Positions 42,555 through 51,171 of a stretch of 64,000 nucleotides of DNA are shown here, piece by piece. Location: contig NZ_JACCFE010000001.1 of assembly GCF_014256275.1 (NCBI RefSeq), positions 62,001-126,000 on the forward strand. The letters run 5' to 3'. The translations under genes were made by a program, and so were the position numbers. The stretch's first letter is position 1. The number at the start of each line of letters is the position of its first letter. This DNA comes from Rhodococcus sp. 4CII. GTDB lineage: Bacteria; Actinomycetota; Actinomycetes; Mycobacteriales; Mycobacteriaceae. The notes beneath the pieces were generated by a model, which worked only from the letters and a program-made list of their open reading frames with translations, was not told the DNA's origin and did not search any database.

Positions 42555-42627
42555 CCACACCAGGTTCTGCCACATCTTCCGGTAGCTGGTGGCCACACCA
42601 GGTTCTGCCACATCTTCCGGTAGCTGG
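42555..42627. repeat. 38-bp-period tandem duplication inside copB
   Basis: Segments 42555-42589 and 42593-42627 are identical over 35 bp with a period of 38, not a multiple of three. Confidence 0.93.
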
Positions 42628-44425
42628 CATGGGAGAGTTCGATGATCGAGAGCACTGCGCGGGGGTCGTTTCCGGCGAGCACCACGCCGGCCGATTCGAT
42701 GGCCACGTCGGTGCCCGCGCCGATCGCAATGCCGACATCGGCGCGCGCCAGCGCGGGGGCGTCGTTGACGCCGTCGCCGACCATGGCCACCTTGTGGCCG
42801 CGGGCCTGCAGCTCGGCGACCTTGGCGTCCTTGTTCTCGGGCAGCACGTCGGCGAACACCTCGTCGATACCCAGGTCGGCGGCGACCGCGTCGGCGACCT
42901 GGCGGGCGTCGCCGGTGATCATGGCGACCTTGATTCCGCGCTTGTGCAGGGCGTCGACGGCCTGGCGGGATTCCTCCCGCACGGTGTCCTCGAGCGCGAG
43001 GGCGCCGACTACCGCACCGTCGCGGACCACGTGCAGCACCGAGGCGCCGCGCGCCACCCACACCCCGGTCGCCGCGCGTACCTCCTCCGGCACGCTGACC
43101 CCGAGGTCGGCGAGCATCGCCGGCCCACCCACACTGACCTCGGCGCCGTCGATGGTGGCGCGCACCCCTCGCCCGGGCACGGACCGGAAGTCGGTGGCGG
43201 ACGGGCGGCTCCCGGCAGGGACCTTGGTGCCGGCGGCGGCGACGATGGCCCTCGCGACGGGGTGTTCGCTGTCGGATTCGACGGCCGCGGCCAGGGCGAG
43301 GAGATCCTCCTCGGTGATGGTGCCCGCCGCGGCGAGCCCGGTGACGGCAGGCTTGCCCTCGGTGAGGGTGCCGGTCTTGTCGAACAGGACCACCTCGACG
43401 GTCCGCATCCGCTCGAGCGAGAGCCGGTCCTTGACCAGCACCCCCGCCTTGGCGGCGCGTTCGGTGGAGATGGCGATCACCAACGGGATGGCCAGGCCGA
43501 GGGCGTGCGGGCAGGCGATGACCAGGACGGTGACGGTCCGCACCACGGCCTCGTCGAGGTTGCCCATCAGCGTCCAGACGACGAACGTGATGATGCCCGC
43601 GATGGTGGCGAAGTAGAACAGGAAGGCCGCGGCCCGGTCGGCGAGAGCCTGGGCCCGGGAGGAGGATTCCTGCGCGTCGGCCACCATCCGCTGGATCCCG
43701 GCCAGGGCGGTGTCCTCACCGACGGCCGTGATCGTCACGCGCAGGGCGCTGTCGGTGGCCACGGTGCCGGCGACCACGGTGTCACCCACCGACCGCGTCA
43801 CGGGTTTGGATTCGCCGGTGATCATCGATTCGTCGACCTCGGCGACGCCGTCGATCACGGTGCCGTCCGCGGGCACCCGGGCCCCGGCCCGCACCAGGAC
43901 CACATCGCCGGTCGTCAGTGCGGAGATCGGAACCTCGGTGACCGCGTCGTCGGTAACCTTTTCTGCGGTGTCCGGCAGCAGTTCCGCGAGGGCCTCGAGC
44001 GCCCCGGACGCCGATCCGAGGGCCCGCATCTCCAGCCAGTGCCCGAGCAGCATGATCACGATGAGAAGGGCAAGCTCCCACCAGAAGTCGAGGTCGAACC
44101 CGCCGATCTCCAGGGTGGTGATCCAGGATGCGATGAAGGCCACCGAGATGGCCATGCCGATCAGCAGCATCATCCCGGGCTGGCGGGCCTGCAGTTCGCT
44201 CCAGGCTCCGGTGAGGAAGGGCATGCCGCCGTAGAAGAAGATCACCGTGCCCAGGATCGGGGCGATCCACATCACGCCGGGGAACTCGGGCATCGTGTAG
44301 CCGAGGAGGTCGGCGAACATGTGGCTGAAGATCACCACCGGCACCGACAGTGCCAGGCTCAGCCAGAACTTGCGGCGGAACACCTCGCCGTGGGCGCCGT
44401 GACCTTTGTGCTTGTCCCGGCCGCC

Positions 44426-44470
44426 GCCGTGATCGTGTCCGCCGTGATCGTGTCCGCCGTGATCGTGACC
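44426..44470. repeat. 15-bp repeat encoding GHDHG units in CopB
   Basis: Three units of 15 bp (the last with one change) encode the His-rich N-terminal tail of the ATPase. In-frame and so able to vary in number without damage. Confidence 0.85.
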
Positions 44471-44583
44471 GGCACCGTGTTTCTCGGCCGCCGGCTCTGC
44501 ATGGTGGCGGTGATCACCGGCGCGGACGCCGGCCTCGGAATGCCCGCTCGGATGTGCCATCTGAATCCTTCGTGGTCTGGGGG

Positions 44584-44808
44584 TCAGTTCGCCGGGGTGG
44601 CGAGTTGGTACCCGGCTTCTTCGACGGCGCTCCGCACCTGATCGAGCGGCAACGGTGTTTCGGCGGTGACGTCGACGCGGGAATCGCCACCGGCAGCCAA
44701 GTCGACGTCGACCGCGATAACCCCGTCGAGTTTCTCGATCTCCTCACGCACCGCTCTCACACAGTGCGCGCAGGTCATTCCGGTAACCGAGTAGGTGGTG
44801 GTGGCCAT
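44584..44808 (-). CDS. HMA-domain copper chaperone, 74 aa
   Basis: Ferredoxin-like HMA fold with GMTCAHC (Cys12 and Cys15) and the usual C-terminal EEAGYQL. It resembles CopZ and probably delivers copper to the CopB-type pump 24 bp downstream, though the pump lacks an HMA domain. ATG 44808 follows AAGGAAGG. Confidence 0.9.
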   Translation of the reverse strand: MATTTYSVTGMTCAHCVRAVREEIEKLDGVIAVDVDLAAGGDSRVDVTAETPLPLDQVRSAVEEAGYQLATPAN

Positions 44809-44862
44809 GACAATCCTTCCTTCCCCACGATCCTCGAGCAGAATTGAGTGCCCGTCGCCGTG

Positions 44863-45561
44863 TCAGAGGGTCGACAGGATCTGCTCCATGGTGGTGATTT
44901 CCTGCTGTTGGGTGGTGATGATGTTCTGGGCCAGCTGGACCGCAGCAGGGTTCTGGCCGTCGTCGACCTCGGTCTGGGCCATGGTGATCGCACCCTGGTG
45001 GTGCTCGATCATCTGTGTGAGAAAGAGTTTGGCCGCATCGACACCCTGGGCGGCTTCGAGGGCAGCCATGTCGTCGGTCGACATCATCCCCTCCATGTCG
45101 CCGCCTTCCATGCCGGGCATGTCCATCCCGCTGGTGGCCGGCGGAACCACCGGCGGCGCCTCGGGCATCACCATGCCGGTGCTCATCGGCATGCTCTCGG
45201 TCATGGTCATCCCGGACGGGGCGGGCTGACCCCATTCGGTGAGCCAGGAATTCATCTGCTCGATCTCCGGGCCCTGGGCGGCCTTGATCTGCTGCGCGAG
45301 ATCGACCACCCGCGGATCGATGCCTTGTTTGGCCAGCAGCATGTCGCTCATCTCGATGGCCTGGCTGTGATGCGGAACCATGCCCTGGGCGAAGGCGACA
45401 TCGGCGTCGTTGTGCTCACCGGCACCGTCCTGGGCGGCGCCCGCCGAGGTGGTGGCCATGGGGGTGCTGGTGGCGCTCTGGTCGGTGCCGGAATCACCGC
45501 ACGCGGTCAAAGCCAGCACCAGGGCCGCCGATGCGGCGCCGACGGCGAGGGACTTGTTCAT
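44863..45561 (-). CDS. DUF305 lipoprotein, 232 aa
   Basis: Lipobox ALTAC, then the two DUF305 halves: FAQGMVPHHSQAIEMSDML and FLTQMIEHHQGAITMAQTE, with a Met-rich insert (MTMTESMPMSTGMVMP, GMDMPGMEGGDMEGMM). Met richness indicates Cu(I)/Ag(I) binding outside the membrane. ATG 45561 is preferred (GAAGG upstream) over an in-frame TTG at 45567. A paralogue is encoded at 15135-15803. Confidence 0.87.
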   Translation of the reverse strand: MNKSLAVGAASAALVLALTACGDSGTDQSATSTPMATTSAGAAQDGAGEHNDADVAFAQGMVPHHSQAIEMSDMLLAKQGIDPRVVDLAQQIKAAQGPEIEQMNSWLTEWGQPAPSGMTMTESMPMSTGMVMPEAPPVVPPATSGMDMPGMEGGDMEGMMSTDDMAALEAAQGVDAAKLFLTQMIEHHQGAITMAQTEVDDGQNPAAVQLAQNIITTQQQEITTMEQILSTL

Positions 45562-45607
45562 CGACAACTACCTTCTCTCTACTTCGGGGACGCGATGGCA
45601 GGGGAGG

Positions 45608-46015
45608 TCAATCGAGTGCGGAATACAGCTCCCGGCAGGCGCTCTCGCACCGCCGGCACGCTTCGGCGCACACCTTGCAGTGTTCGTGCATCGATGCATG
45701 CTCGGCGCAGTGGTCTCCGCACGACTTGCATGCTGTGACACACGTTTCGAGGACAGCGGCGGCGACATGTGCGTCGTAGCCGGTGTGGCGGGAGAGCACC
45801 CTGCCGGTGGTCTCGCAGATGTCGGCGCAGTCGAGGTCGGTGCGAATGCAGCTGGTCAGCTCCGCTACGGACGGCTCGGCCAGGCAGGCATCCGCGCAGG
45901 CGGTGCACGTCTGCGCGCACTCGATGCACGCCTCGATACAGGCCAGGAGTTTCGTCTTGTCGATCTGTCCCAGCTCCTTCGGATATGCCTCGAGCATCGC
46001 TTTGGCTGTGCTCAC
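45608..46015 (-). CDS. csp: Four-helix Cys-rich copper-storage protein (Csp type), 135 aa
   Basis: Eighteen Cys in 135 residues, spaced three or four apart along helices (ACIEACIECAQTCTACADAC, then CKSCGDHC and CKVCAEACRRCESAC). This is the DUF326/Csp pattern in which a helical bundle stores many Cu(I) ions in its core. No signal peptide, so it is the cytosolic (Csp3-like) kind. GTG 46015 has GGGAGAAG. First gene of the csp-DUF305-HMA-copB-methyltransferase run, facing CsoR-type boxes and the divergent ArsR gene. Confidence 0.9.
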   Translation of the reverse strand: MSTAKAMLEAYPKELGQIDKTKLLACIEACIECAQTCTACADACLAEPSVAELTSCIRTDLDCADICETTGRVLSRHTGYDAHVAAAVLETCVTACKSCGDHCAEHASMHEHCKVCAEACRRCESACRELYSALD

Positions 46016-46096
46016 GACTTCTCCCTTTCGATGAAGGGGCGCGTCGGCGGCGGAAGCCGCCTGAATCACGTCGGCCCCGCCACCATATACCCGTAA

Positions 46097-46136
46097 ACCC
46101 GTACGGGTAAACAGTAGATCTGAACCCCCAGGGGGT
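46097..46136. promoter_or_regulatory. Two CsoR-type boxes between csp and arsR
   Basis: ACCCGTACGGGT (46097-46108) and ACCCCCAGGGGGT (46124-46136) are perfect dyads of CsoR type. The second ends five bases before the ArsR ATG, so it would block that promoter or ribosome site; the first serves csp on the minus strand. Confidence 0.65.
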
Positions 46137-46140
46137 AACC

Positions 46141-46551
46141 ATGCGTCAGAATGGGTGCATGAGCCACGCGTCGATAGCCGAGGGGCACCCGGTCGACCCG
46201 GAACGGGTGGCGCACGCGCGCGAGCGGCTGCTCAGCCGCGACGACGCCGCCCGGTTGAGCAGCATTCTGAGCCTGCTCGCCGACCCCACCCGCACCCGGG
46301 TGATCTACGCACTCGATCTCGCCGAGGAACTGTGTGTCGGGGACATCGCCCTGACTCTCGACCTCGGCGAGGATGCCGTCGGCTATGCCCTGCGGATTCT
46401 GCGGACCGCCGGCATGGTCACCCGCCGCAAAGAGGGCCGCACCGTCTATTACCGTCTCGCGGACGGCTTCCCGGAACCGCTGCGGGCGCATTGCCTGCGC
46501 CGTCTGATCGAGATCTCGGACGGCAGCGACGCCGCGGACGACGACGACTGA
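46141..46551 (+). CDS. ArsR/SmtB-family regulator, 136 aa
   Basis: Winged helix with LADPTRTRVIYALDLAEELC and recognition helix EDAVGYALRILRTAGMV. Unlike CadC or CmtR it has a single Cys (about 65) there plus His-Cys near 117-118 and an Asp/Glu tail; its metal is unclear (Zn, Ni or Cu candidates). ATG 46141 is used; ATG 46159 is possible. Convergent with csoR and divergent from csp. Confidence 0.85.
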   Translation: MRQNGCMSHASIAEGHPVDPERVAHARERLLSRDDAARLSSILSLLADPTRTRVIYALDLAEELCVGDIALTLDLGEDAVGYALRILRTAGMVTRRKEGRTVYYRLADGFPEPLRAHCLRRLIEISDGSDAADDDD

Positions 46552-46575
46552 CACCGGGCATGCCGGTGTCAATGC

Positions 46576-46911
46576 TCAGGAACGGACGAGGCGGGCGATC
46601 GCGTCGGTGGCCTCTTTGATCTTCGCCTCCGCCTCGGGACCGCCGGCGACGGCGGCGTCGACCACGCAGTGGCTGATGTGGTCCTCGAGCAGCCCCATCG
46701 CGACGGCCTGCAAGGCCTTGGTCATCGCCGAGACCTGGGTGAGGATGTCGATGCAGTACTTGTCCTCCTCGACCATCCGCTGCAACCCCCGCGCCTGGCC
46801 CTCGATCCGCTTGAGCCGTTTGAGGTAGGCGTCCTTTTCGGTGATGTAGCCGTGCGCGGCGTGGTCGTGACCGTCGGTCTCGGTGGCCGCGGGGGTGGGA
46901 GTCGTGGCCAT
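46576..46911 (-). CDS. csoR: CsoR copper-sensing repressor, 111 aa
   Basis: All-helical CsoR fold (KRLKRIEGQARGLQRMVEED) with the Cu(I) ligands Cys53, His78 and Cys82 at the spacing of mycobacterial CsoR (Cys36, His61, Cys65). The N-terminal extension carries His residues (DGHDHAAHGY). ATG 46911 follows GGAGGACACC. Cu(I) binding releases TACCC-type boxes; several lie in this window at copZ, csp/arsR, its own promoter and the 50.7-51 kb region. Confidence 0.93.
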   Translation of the reverse strand: MATTPTPAATETDGHDHAAHGYITEKDAYLKRLKRIEGQARGLQRMVEEDKYCIDILTQVSAMTKALQAVAMGLLEDHISHCVVDAAVAGGPEAEAKIKEATDAIARLVRS

Positions 46912-46934
46912 GGTGTCCTCCTGGTATCCGACCG

Positions 46935-47102
46935 TCATGTCGAGCACCCCCGATTATGCCCGCCCGGGGTATCTCGGCTGGGATGCGGGCCGTCGAGGCG
47001 GCGGCCGGCCGCCGCCGCGGCACACAGCACCGCGCACTTCACCGCCGCCCGGGTCGCGGGATGCCGGGTGATCCGCACCAAAGTTGTTGTCACCGAGGAC
47101 AT
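46935..47102 (-). CDS. Small protein upstream of csoR, 55 aa
   Basis: ATG 47102 follows GGAAGGAGAGGACC, a strong ribosome site. The first half is amphipathic and basic (SSVTTTLVRITRHPATRAAV), with CAVLC next to an Ala-rich stretch; the C-terminus is disordered and ends in a Cys (RGCST). It lies 24 bp before csoR and covers csoR's promoter box. Not recognised; could be a real small copper-locus protein. Confidence 0.5.
   Translation of the reverse strand: MSSVTTTLVRITRHPATRAAVKCAVLCAAAAAGRRLDGPHPSRDTPGGHNRGCST
46956..46972 (-). promoter_or_regulatory. CsoR-type box upstream of csoR
   Basis: ATGCCCGCCCGGGGTAT, imperfect dyad 45 bp before the csoR ATG, suggesting autoregulation. It lies inside the 55-aa ORF. 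Confidence 0.5.
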
Positions 47103-47134
47103 GGTCCTCTCCTTCCGGGACTGCATAGAGTGAA

Positions 47135-47183
47135 GGGATGTGGGGTGGGCGACCGCCTGCACGCGCCGCCCACCCCACATCCC
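47135..47183 (-). terminator. Strong hairpin after the CopA-type ATPase gene
   Basis: Perfect 17-bp stem (GGGATGTGGGGTGGGCG pairing with CGCCCACCCCACATCCC) around a 15-base loop, 14 bp past the ATPase stop. No long T run follows, as is usual in actinobacteria. It should end the copZ-copA operon before the csoR unit. Confidence 0.75.
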
Positions 47184-47196
47184 GGTTGTCGTCTAC

Positions 47197-49467
47197 CTAT
47201 CCGGAGAGGGACCGGAACCGGCGCAGCCGCAGGCTGTTGCTGACCACGAACACCGAGGAGAACGCCATCGCCGCTCCGGCGAGCATCGGGTTGAGCAGCC
47301 CGGCGGCGGCCAGGGGCAGGGCGGCCACGTTGTAGGCGAAGGCCCAGAACAGGTTGCCCTTGATCGTGCCCAGCGTCTTGCGGGCCAACCGGATCGCGTC
47401 CGCGGCGGCGCGCAGGTCACCGCGGACCAGCGTCAGATCACTCGCTTCGATCGCGACGTCGGTGCCGGTGCCCATCGCCAACCCGAGATCGGCTTGAGCC
47501 AGGGCGGCGGCGTCGTTGACGCCGTCGCCGACCATCGCGACGACCTTGCCCTGATCCTGGAGCCGCTTGACGACGTCCACCTTGTCCGCGGGGAGCACCT
47601 CGGCGATCACCTCGTCGATGCCGACCTGGTCGGCGATCGCCCGGGCGGCGGCCGCGTTGTCGCCGGTGAGCATGATCGGCGTCAGCCCCAGCTTCCGTAG
47701 CTGTGTGATCGCCTCGGCCGAGGTGGCCTTGACCGCGTCGGCGACGACGAGCACGGCGCGGGCCCGCCCGTCCCAGCCGACCGCGACGGCGGTCTTGCCC
47801 TCGGATTCTGCCGCCGCCATGGCCGCTTCGAGACCGGCGGGCAGGTGTTGCGCCCAGTCGGCGAGCAACCGGGCGCGTCCGACGACCACGGCGTGGTCGT
47901 CGACCATGCCCTGCACCCCGAGGCCTTCAATGTTGGCGAACTGCTCCACCTTCGGCAGGGCGCCGACCTTGTCCCGGGCGCCCTTGGCGATGGCCTGGGC
48001 AATGGGGTGCTCGGAGGAATCCTCGAGCGCCCCGGCCAGGCGCAGCACCTGCCCGGTGTCTTCGCCATCGGCGGTGACCACGTCGAGCAGGGTCATCTTG
48101 CCGGTGGTGACGGTGCCGGTCTTGTCGAGCACCACGGTGTCGACGCGGCGGGTCGATTCGAGGACCTCGGGACCCTTGATCAAGATGCCGAGCTGGGCGC
48201 CGCGGCCGGTGCCGACCATCAACGCGGTCGGGGTGGCCAGGCCGAGGGCGCAGGGGCAGGCGATGATCAGCACCGCAACGGCGGCGGTGAACGCGGCCGC
48301 GATGCCGCCGCCGGTGCCGATCCAGAAGCCGAGGGTCGCCACGGCCAGGGCGATCACGATGGGGACGAAGACGCCGGAGATCTTGTCGGCCAACCGTTGG
48401 GCCTGAGCCTTCCCGGTCTGCGCGTCTTCGACGAGTTTCGCCATCTGCGCGAGCTGGGTGTCCGACCCGATCCGGGTGGCGCGGACCACGATTCGTCCGC
48501 CGACGTTGACGGTGGCGCCGACGACCTGGTCGTCGGGTCCGACCTCGACGGGCACGGATTCGCCGGTCAGCATCGACGCATCGACCGCGGAGGAGCCTTC
48601 GGTGACCACACCGTCGGTGGCGATCTTCTCTCCGGGGCGGACCACGAACTCGTCACCGACGGCCAGTTGATCGGTGGGGATGCGCTGCTCGACACCATCT
48701 CGCAGGACCGACACCTCCTTGGCGCCGAGCTCGAGCAGGGCGCGCAGGGCGGCCCCGGCGCGCCGCTTGGAGCGGGCCTCGAAGAAGCGGCCGGCGAGGA
48801 TGAAGGTGGTCACTCCCGCGGCGGCCTCGAGGTAGATGTTGCCGGCGCCGTCGCTGCGGGAGATGGTCAGCTCGAACGGGTGCGTCATGCCGGTCATTCC
48901 GGCGGTGCCCCAGAACAGGGCGTACAGCGACCAGCCGAGGGCGGCGAGGGTGCCCATGGAGATGAGGGTGTCCATGGTCGAGGTGCCGTGCCGCAGGTTG
49001 GTGAAGGCGGCCTTGTGGAACGGCCACGCCCCCCACACCACCACCGGTGCGGCGAGGGTGAGCGAGAGCCACTGCCAGTTGGGGAACTGCAGGGCCGGAA
49101 TCATGGCCATCGCGATCACCGGCACACTGAGCACCAGCGACACGAGCAGGCGTTGACGCAGCGAGGCGGTGGGGTCATTCTCGGAGTGCCCGGCCGCCGC
49201 CGCGTCGGTGTCGGTGGACGAGGAGGCGGGCGCCGGGACCTTGGCGGTGTAGCCGGCCTGCTCGACGGTGGCCACGAGATCCTCGGTCGACACATCACCG
49301 ACGTAGTTCACCCGCGCCTTTTCGGTGGCGTAGTTCACCGTGGCGGTGACGCCGTCGAGTTTGTTGAGTTTCTTCTCGATCCGGTTGGCGCAGGATGCGC
49401 AGGTCATGCCACCAATTTCGAGTTCGACCTGGCCGTCGGCGGTCGGGTGTTGCGTGACGGGATTCAT
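47197..49467 (-). CDS. copA: CopA/CtpV-type Cu(I) ATPase, 756 aa
   Basis: N-terminal HMA domain with GMTCASC (Cys22 and Cys25), eight membrane segments, TGES, the Cu(I) motif IACPCALGLATPT, DKTGTVTTGK, HPIAQAI, GDGVNDAAAL, and the last-helix YN...MAFSSVFVVSNSLRLR typical of P1B-1 copper exporters. Unlike the two other broken pumps, this gene is complete. It follows copZ and a secreted protein in one operon, behind CsoR-type boxes. Confidence 0.94.
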   Translation of the reverse strand: MNPVTQHPTADGQVELEIGGMTCASCANRIEKKLNKLDGVTATVNYATEKARVNYVGDVSTEDLVATVEQAGYTAKVPAPASSSTDTDAAAAGHSENDPTASLRQRLLVSLVLSVPVIAMAMIPALQFPNWQWLSLTLAAPVVVWGAWPFHKAAFTNLRHGTSTMDTLISMGTLAALGWSLYALFWGTAGMTGMTHPFELTISRSDGAGNIYLEAAAGVTTFILAGRFFEARSKRRAGAALRALLELGAKEVSVLRDGVEQRIPTDQLAVGDEFVVRPGEKIATDGVVTEGSSAVDASMLTGESVPVEVGPDDQVVGATVNVGGRIVVRATRIGSDTQLAQMAKLVEDAQTGKAQAQRLADKISGVFVPIVIALAVATLGFWIGTGGGIAAAFTAAVAVLIIACPCALGLATPTALMVGTGRGAQLGILIKGPEVLESTRRVDTVVLDKTGTVTTGKMTLLDVVTADGEDTGQVLRLAGALEDSSEHPIAQAIAKGARDKVGALPKVEQFANIEGLGVQGMVDDHAVVVGRARLLADWAQHLPAGLEAAMAAAESEGKTAVAVGWDGRARAVLVVADAVKATSAEAITQLRKLGLTPIMLTGDNAAAARAIADQVGIDEVIAEVLPADKVDVVKRLQDQGKVVAMVGDGVNDAAALAQADLGLAMGTGTDVAIEASDLTLVRGDLRAAADAIRLARKTLGTIKGNLFWAFAYNVAALPLAAAGLLNPMLAGAAMAFSSVFVVSNSLRLRRFRSLSG

Positions 49468-49493
49468 CGTGTCCTCCTCTCCGGTTCTCGCGG

Positions 49494-50441
49494 TCAGTGT
49501 CCGTGCCCGGCCGGCATCGGCTCCGGGGCGGCGGGCGCCGCGGCGCCGGGGACGCTCCCGGCAGTCAGGGTGAATTCGGCGGTCCGCACCACTCCATCGT
49601 GCTGGAAATCCAGGAACAGGCGGTAGTCCCCGGCACTGGGGGTGGTGACAAAAAAGTCGATGCCCGGACCCGGCGTGGTGACCCCGTCACCGGGATGGCC
49701 GTCCGGGTGCACATGCAGGTACCCCAGGTCGGCGGCCCGCAACGCCACCAGGTGCCCGTACGCCCCCAGATAGGGCTGCAGATCCGTGACGGGCTGCCCG
49801 CCGCGGCTCACCGCCAGGGTGACCTTCGACGCCTGACCGGGGGTGAGGGCGCCGTCGAGGGTGACGGTATACCCGTCGACCACGGCCGTGGCGGCCACCG
49901 GAGGCAGGGGCAGCGGATCGTAGGATCCGGCGACCTGCAGATCGGCACCCAGGGTCAGGCCGTCACCACCGTCGGGGGTGAAGTCGGCGAACACTCGGTA
50001 CGCCCCGGCGCGGGTCAGATCGAGTGGCACGCTCCAGGTTCCGGCGGCGTCGAGTGTGGGGTGTACGTGCTGGAATCCGGCCATGTCGCGCCGCACCGCG
50101 ATCAGGTGCAGTTGCTTCTCGTGACTGTCGACGTACCGGGTGACGGGCACGCCGTCGGCACCCAGGATGCGGAACCGCAGCGGCACGTCGGCGCCGGCCG
50201 CAACCTGCGCTGTGTCCAGTGCCAGGGTGTATCCGCTGTCGGTGACCATCAGTCCTCCAGGTGTCTGATCGGCGACCGGTGCGCCCGCGGTGGAATCGGG
50301 TCCGGCGTCGTGAGTCGAGGTGTCGTGGGTGTCGGCTGGTGCGGCGTCCTCGGGGCCGAGGGCGGCCCCGGCCCCGAGGGCGAGGGCGAAGACCGCGGCC
50401 AGGCCGACGGTGAATCCGGCGAACTTCGATGATGCGTTCAT
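49494..50441 (-). CDS. Exported His-containing beta-domain protein, 315 aa
   Basis: N-terminal signal or anchor (about 8-27) and two repeated beta-sandwich domains with paired His motifs: MAGFQHVHPTLDAAGTW (first, about 118) and LGYLHVHPDGHPGDG (second, about 237). The tail ends PMPAGHGH. The repeated HVHP and Met/His tail suggest exported copper binding. Similar proteins accompany ctpV/csoR-type loci in mycobacteria. No enzymatic motif is seen. Confidence 0.75.
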   Translation of the reverse strand: MNASSKFAGFTVGLAAVFALALGAGAALGPEDAAPADTHDTSTHDAGPDSTAGAPVADQTPGGLMVTDSGYTLALDTAQVAAGADVPLRFRILGADGVPVTRYVDSHEKQLHLIAVRRDMAGFQHVHPTLDAAGTWSVPLDLTRAGAYRVFADFTPDGGDGLTLGADLQVAGSYDPLPLPPVAATAVVDGYTVTLDGALTPGQASKVTLAVSRGGQPVTDLQPYLGAYGHLVALRAADLGYLHVHPDGHPGDGVTTPGPGIDFFVTTPSAGDYRLFLDFQHDGVVRTAEFTLTAGSVPGAAAPAAPEPMPAGHGH

Positions 50442-50477
50442 CGGGGGAATCTCCTGTCCGGGTCTTGTGTAGGCCGG

Positions 50478-50684
50478 TCAGCCGGCGAGCTGGTATCCGG
50501 CCTCGTCGACGGCCTGGGCGATCGCGGACTGCTCGATCGGGGCGGCGGAGTCGATGTCGACCCGCCCGCTCGCGAGATCGACGTCCACGGCGGTGACACC
50601 GGGGATGCTGCCGATCTCTTCGCGGACCGAGGAGACGCAGTGGCCGCAGGTCATTCCGGTGACGGTGACGGTGGTGGTGCTCAT
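50478..50684 (-). CDS. copZ: CopZ-like HMA copper chaperone, 68 aa
   Basis: HMA fold with GMTCGHC (Cys12 and Cys15) and the C-terminal DEAGYQLAG. First gene of the chaperone, exported protein, CopA operon. ATG 50684 has AAGGACACC. The nearest CsoR-type box lies 66 bp upstream. Confidence 0.92.
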   Translation of the reverse strand: MSTTTVTVTGMTCGHCVSSVREEIGSIPGVTAVDVDLASGRVDIDSAAPIEQSAIAQAVDEAGYQLAG

Positions 50685-50749
50685 CGGTGTCCTTCTTTCG
50701 TCGGCTTGGGATTCGATCGCGCTCGTCGCGACCTATCTACAGATTTACC

Positions 50750-50766
50750 ATACCCCCCTACCGTAT
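50750..50766. promoter_or_regulatory. CsoR-type box A
   Basis: ATACCCCCCTACCGTAT, ATAC/GTAT arms around a C-rich centre; 66 bp upstream of copZ on the minus strand. Confidence 0.6.
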
Positions 50767-50804
50767 GCAATGCCAGGGGTTGCCGTACCCGCTCCCTTTG
50801 CTGC

Positions 50805-50821
50805 ATACCCCCCGATGGTGT
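50805..50821. promoter_or_regulatory. CsoR-type box B
   Basis: ATACCCCCCGATGGTGT, same pattern as boxes A and C, with a weaker right arm. Confidence 0.45.
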
Positions 50822-50950
50822 GCCTTGGACCCCTGATGAAAATCAGAAGGGGCCCGAACGGCCATCCGCCAGGCGTCTTGCCGTGGCGCGGCCGGGCTTG
50901 CGGCCGAAACAGTTTCGGCGTCACCGGGGCTGCCTCTTGCGTCCTCTACT

Positions 50951-50967
50951 ATACCCCCCTATGGTAT
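50951..50967. promoter_or_regulatory. CsoR-type box C
   Basis: ATACCCCCCTATGGTAT, the best of the three; 45 bp before the 30-aa ORF at 51012 and pointing at the plus-strand MFS unit. Confidence 0.6.
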
Positions 50968-51011
50968 CGAATTATCCGCAGAGAGTTCGAGCAGTCTCCA
51001 GGAGGGTAACG

Positions 51012-51104
51012 ATGCGCACAGAGGGCGGGTATCAACCCGAAAGATCCAGCGGCGCTGTGATGCCTGCAGTGATCCAAGGGATGAGGCCTCGATGTTGTGG
51101 GTAG
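51012..51104 (+). CDS. Putative 30-aa peptide behind CsoR-type box
   Basis: ATG 51012 follows AGGAGGGTAACG, one of the best ribosome sites in the window. The peptide begins MRTEGGYQPERSSG and ends MRPRCCG, with a Cys pair at its end. It ends 67 bp before the MFS gene. It may be a leader ORF or a small metal-binding peptide; only the start signals and the upstream CsoR box support it. Confidence 0.45.
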   Translation: MRTEGGYQPERSSGAVMPAVIQGMRPRCCG

Positions 51105-51171
51105 GCGCGCCACTGCACTCCGTTTGGCCCACATCCCGATAGATACCCCATACCCGTAAGGACGGATCGTC

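Larger units (their letters stand above)
42375..44560 (-). pseudogene. copB: CopB-type (CPH) copper ATPase, broken by 38-bp tandem duplication
   Basis: ATG 44560 opens a His-rich tail (GHDHGGHDHGGHDHGG), then P1B landmarks: TGES, the metal motif IACPHALGLAIPLV, DKTGTLTEGKP, HPVARAI, GDGVNDAPAL. After SYRKMWQNLVW a 38-bp tandem duplication shifts the frame, so the last two helices are lost. The true end (ATGYNIIAVPLAAGVLAF to ARLVDH) continues in another frame to 42375. Deleting one copy gives a 715-aa protein. CPH marks the P1B-3 class (Cu2+/Cu+/Ag+). It stands between an HMA protein and a methyltransferase. An assembly error is possible. Confidence 0.85.

Noticed and set aside
44426..44470. 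Possible CRISPR-like array
   Set aside because: Only three 15-bp units without spacers; they encode the His-rich tail of CopB.
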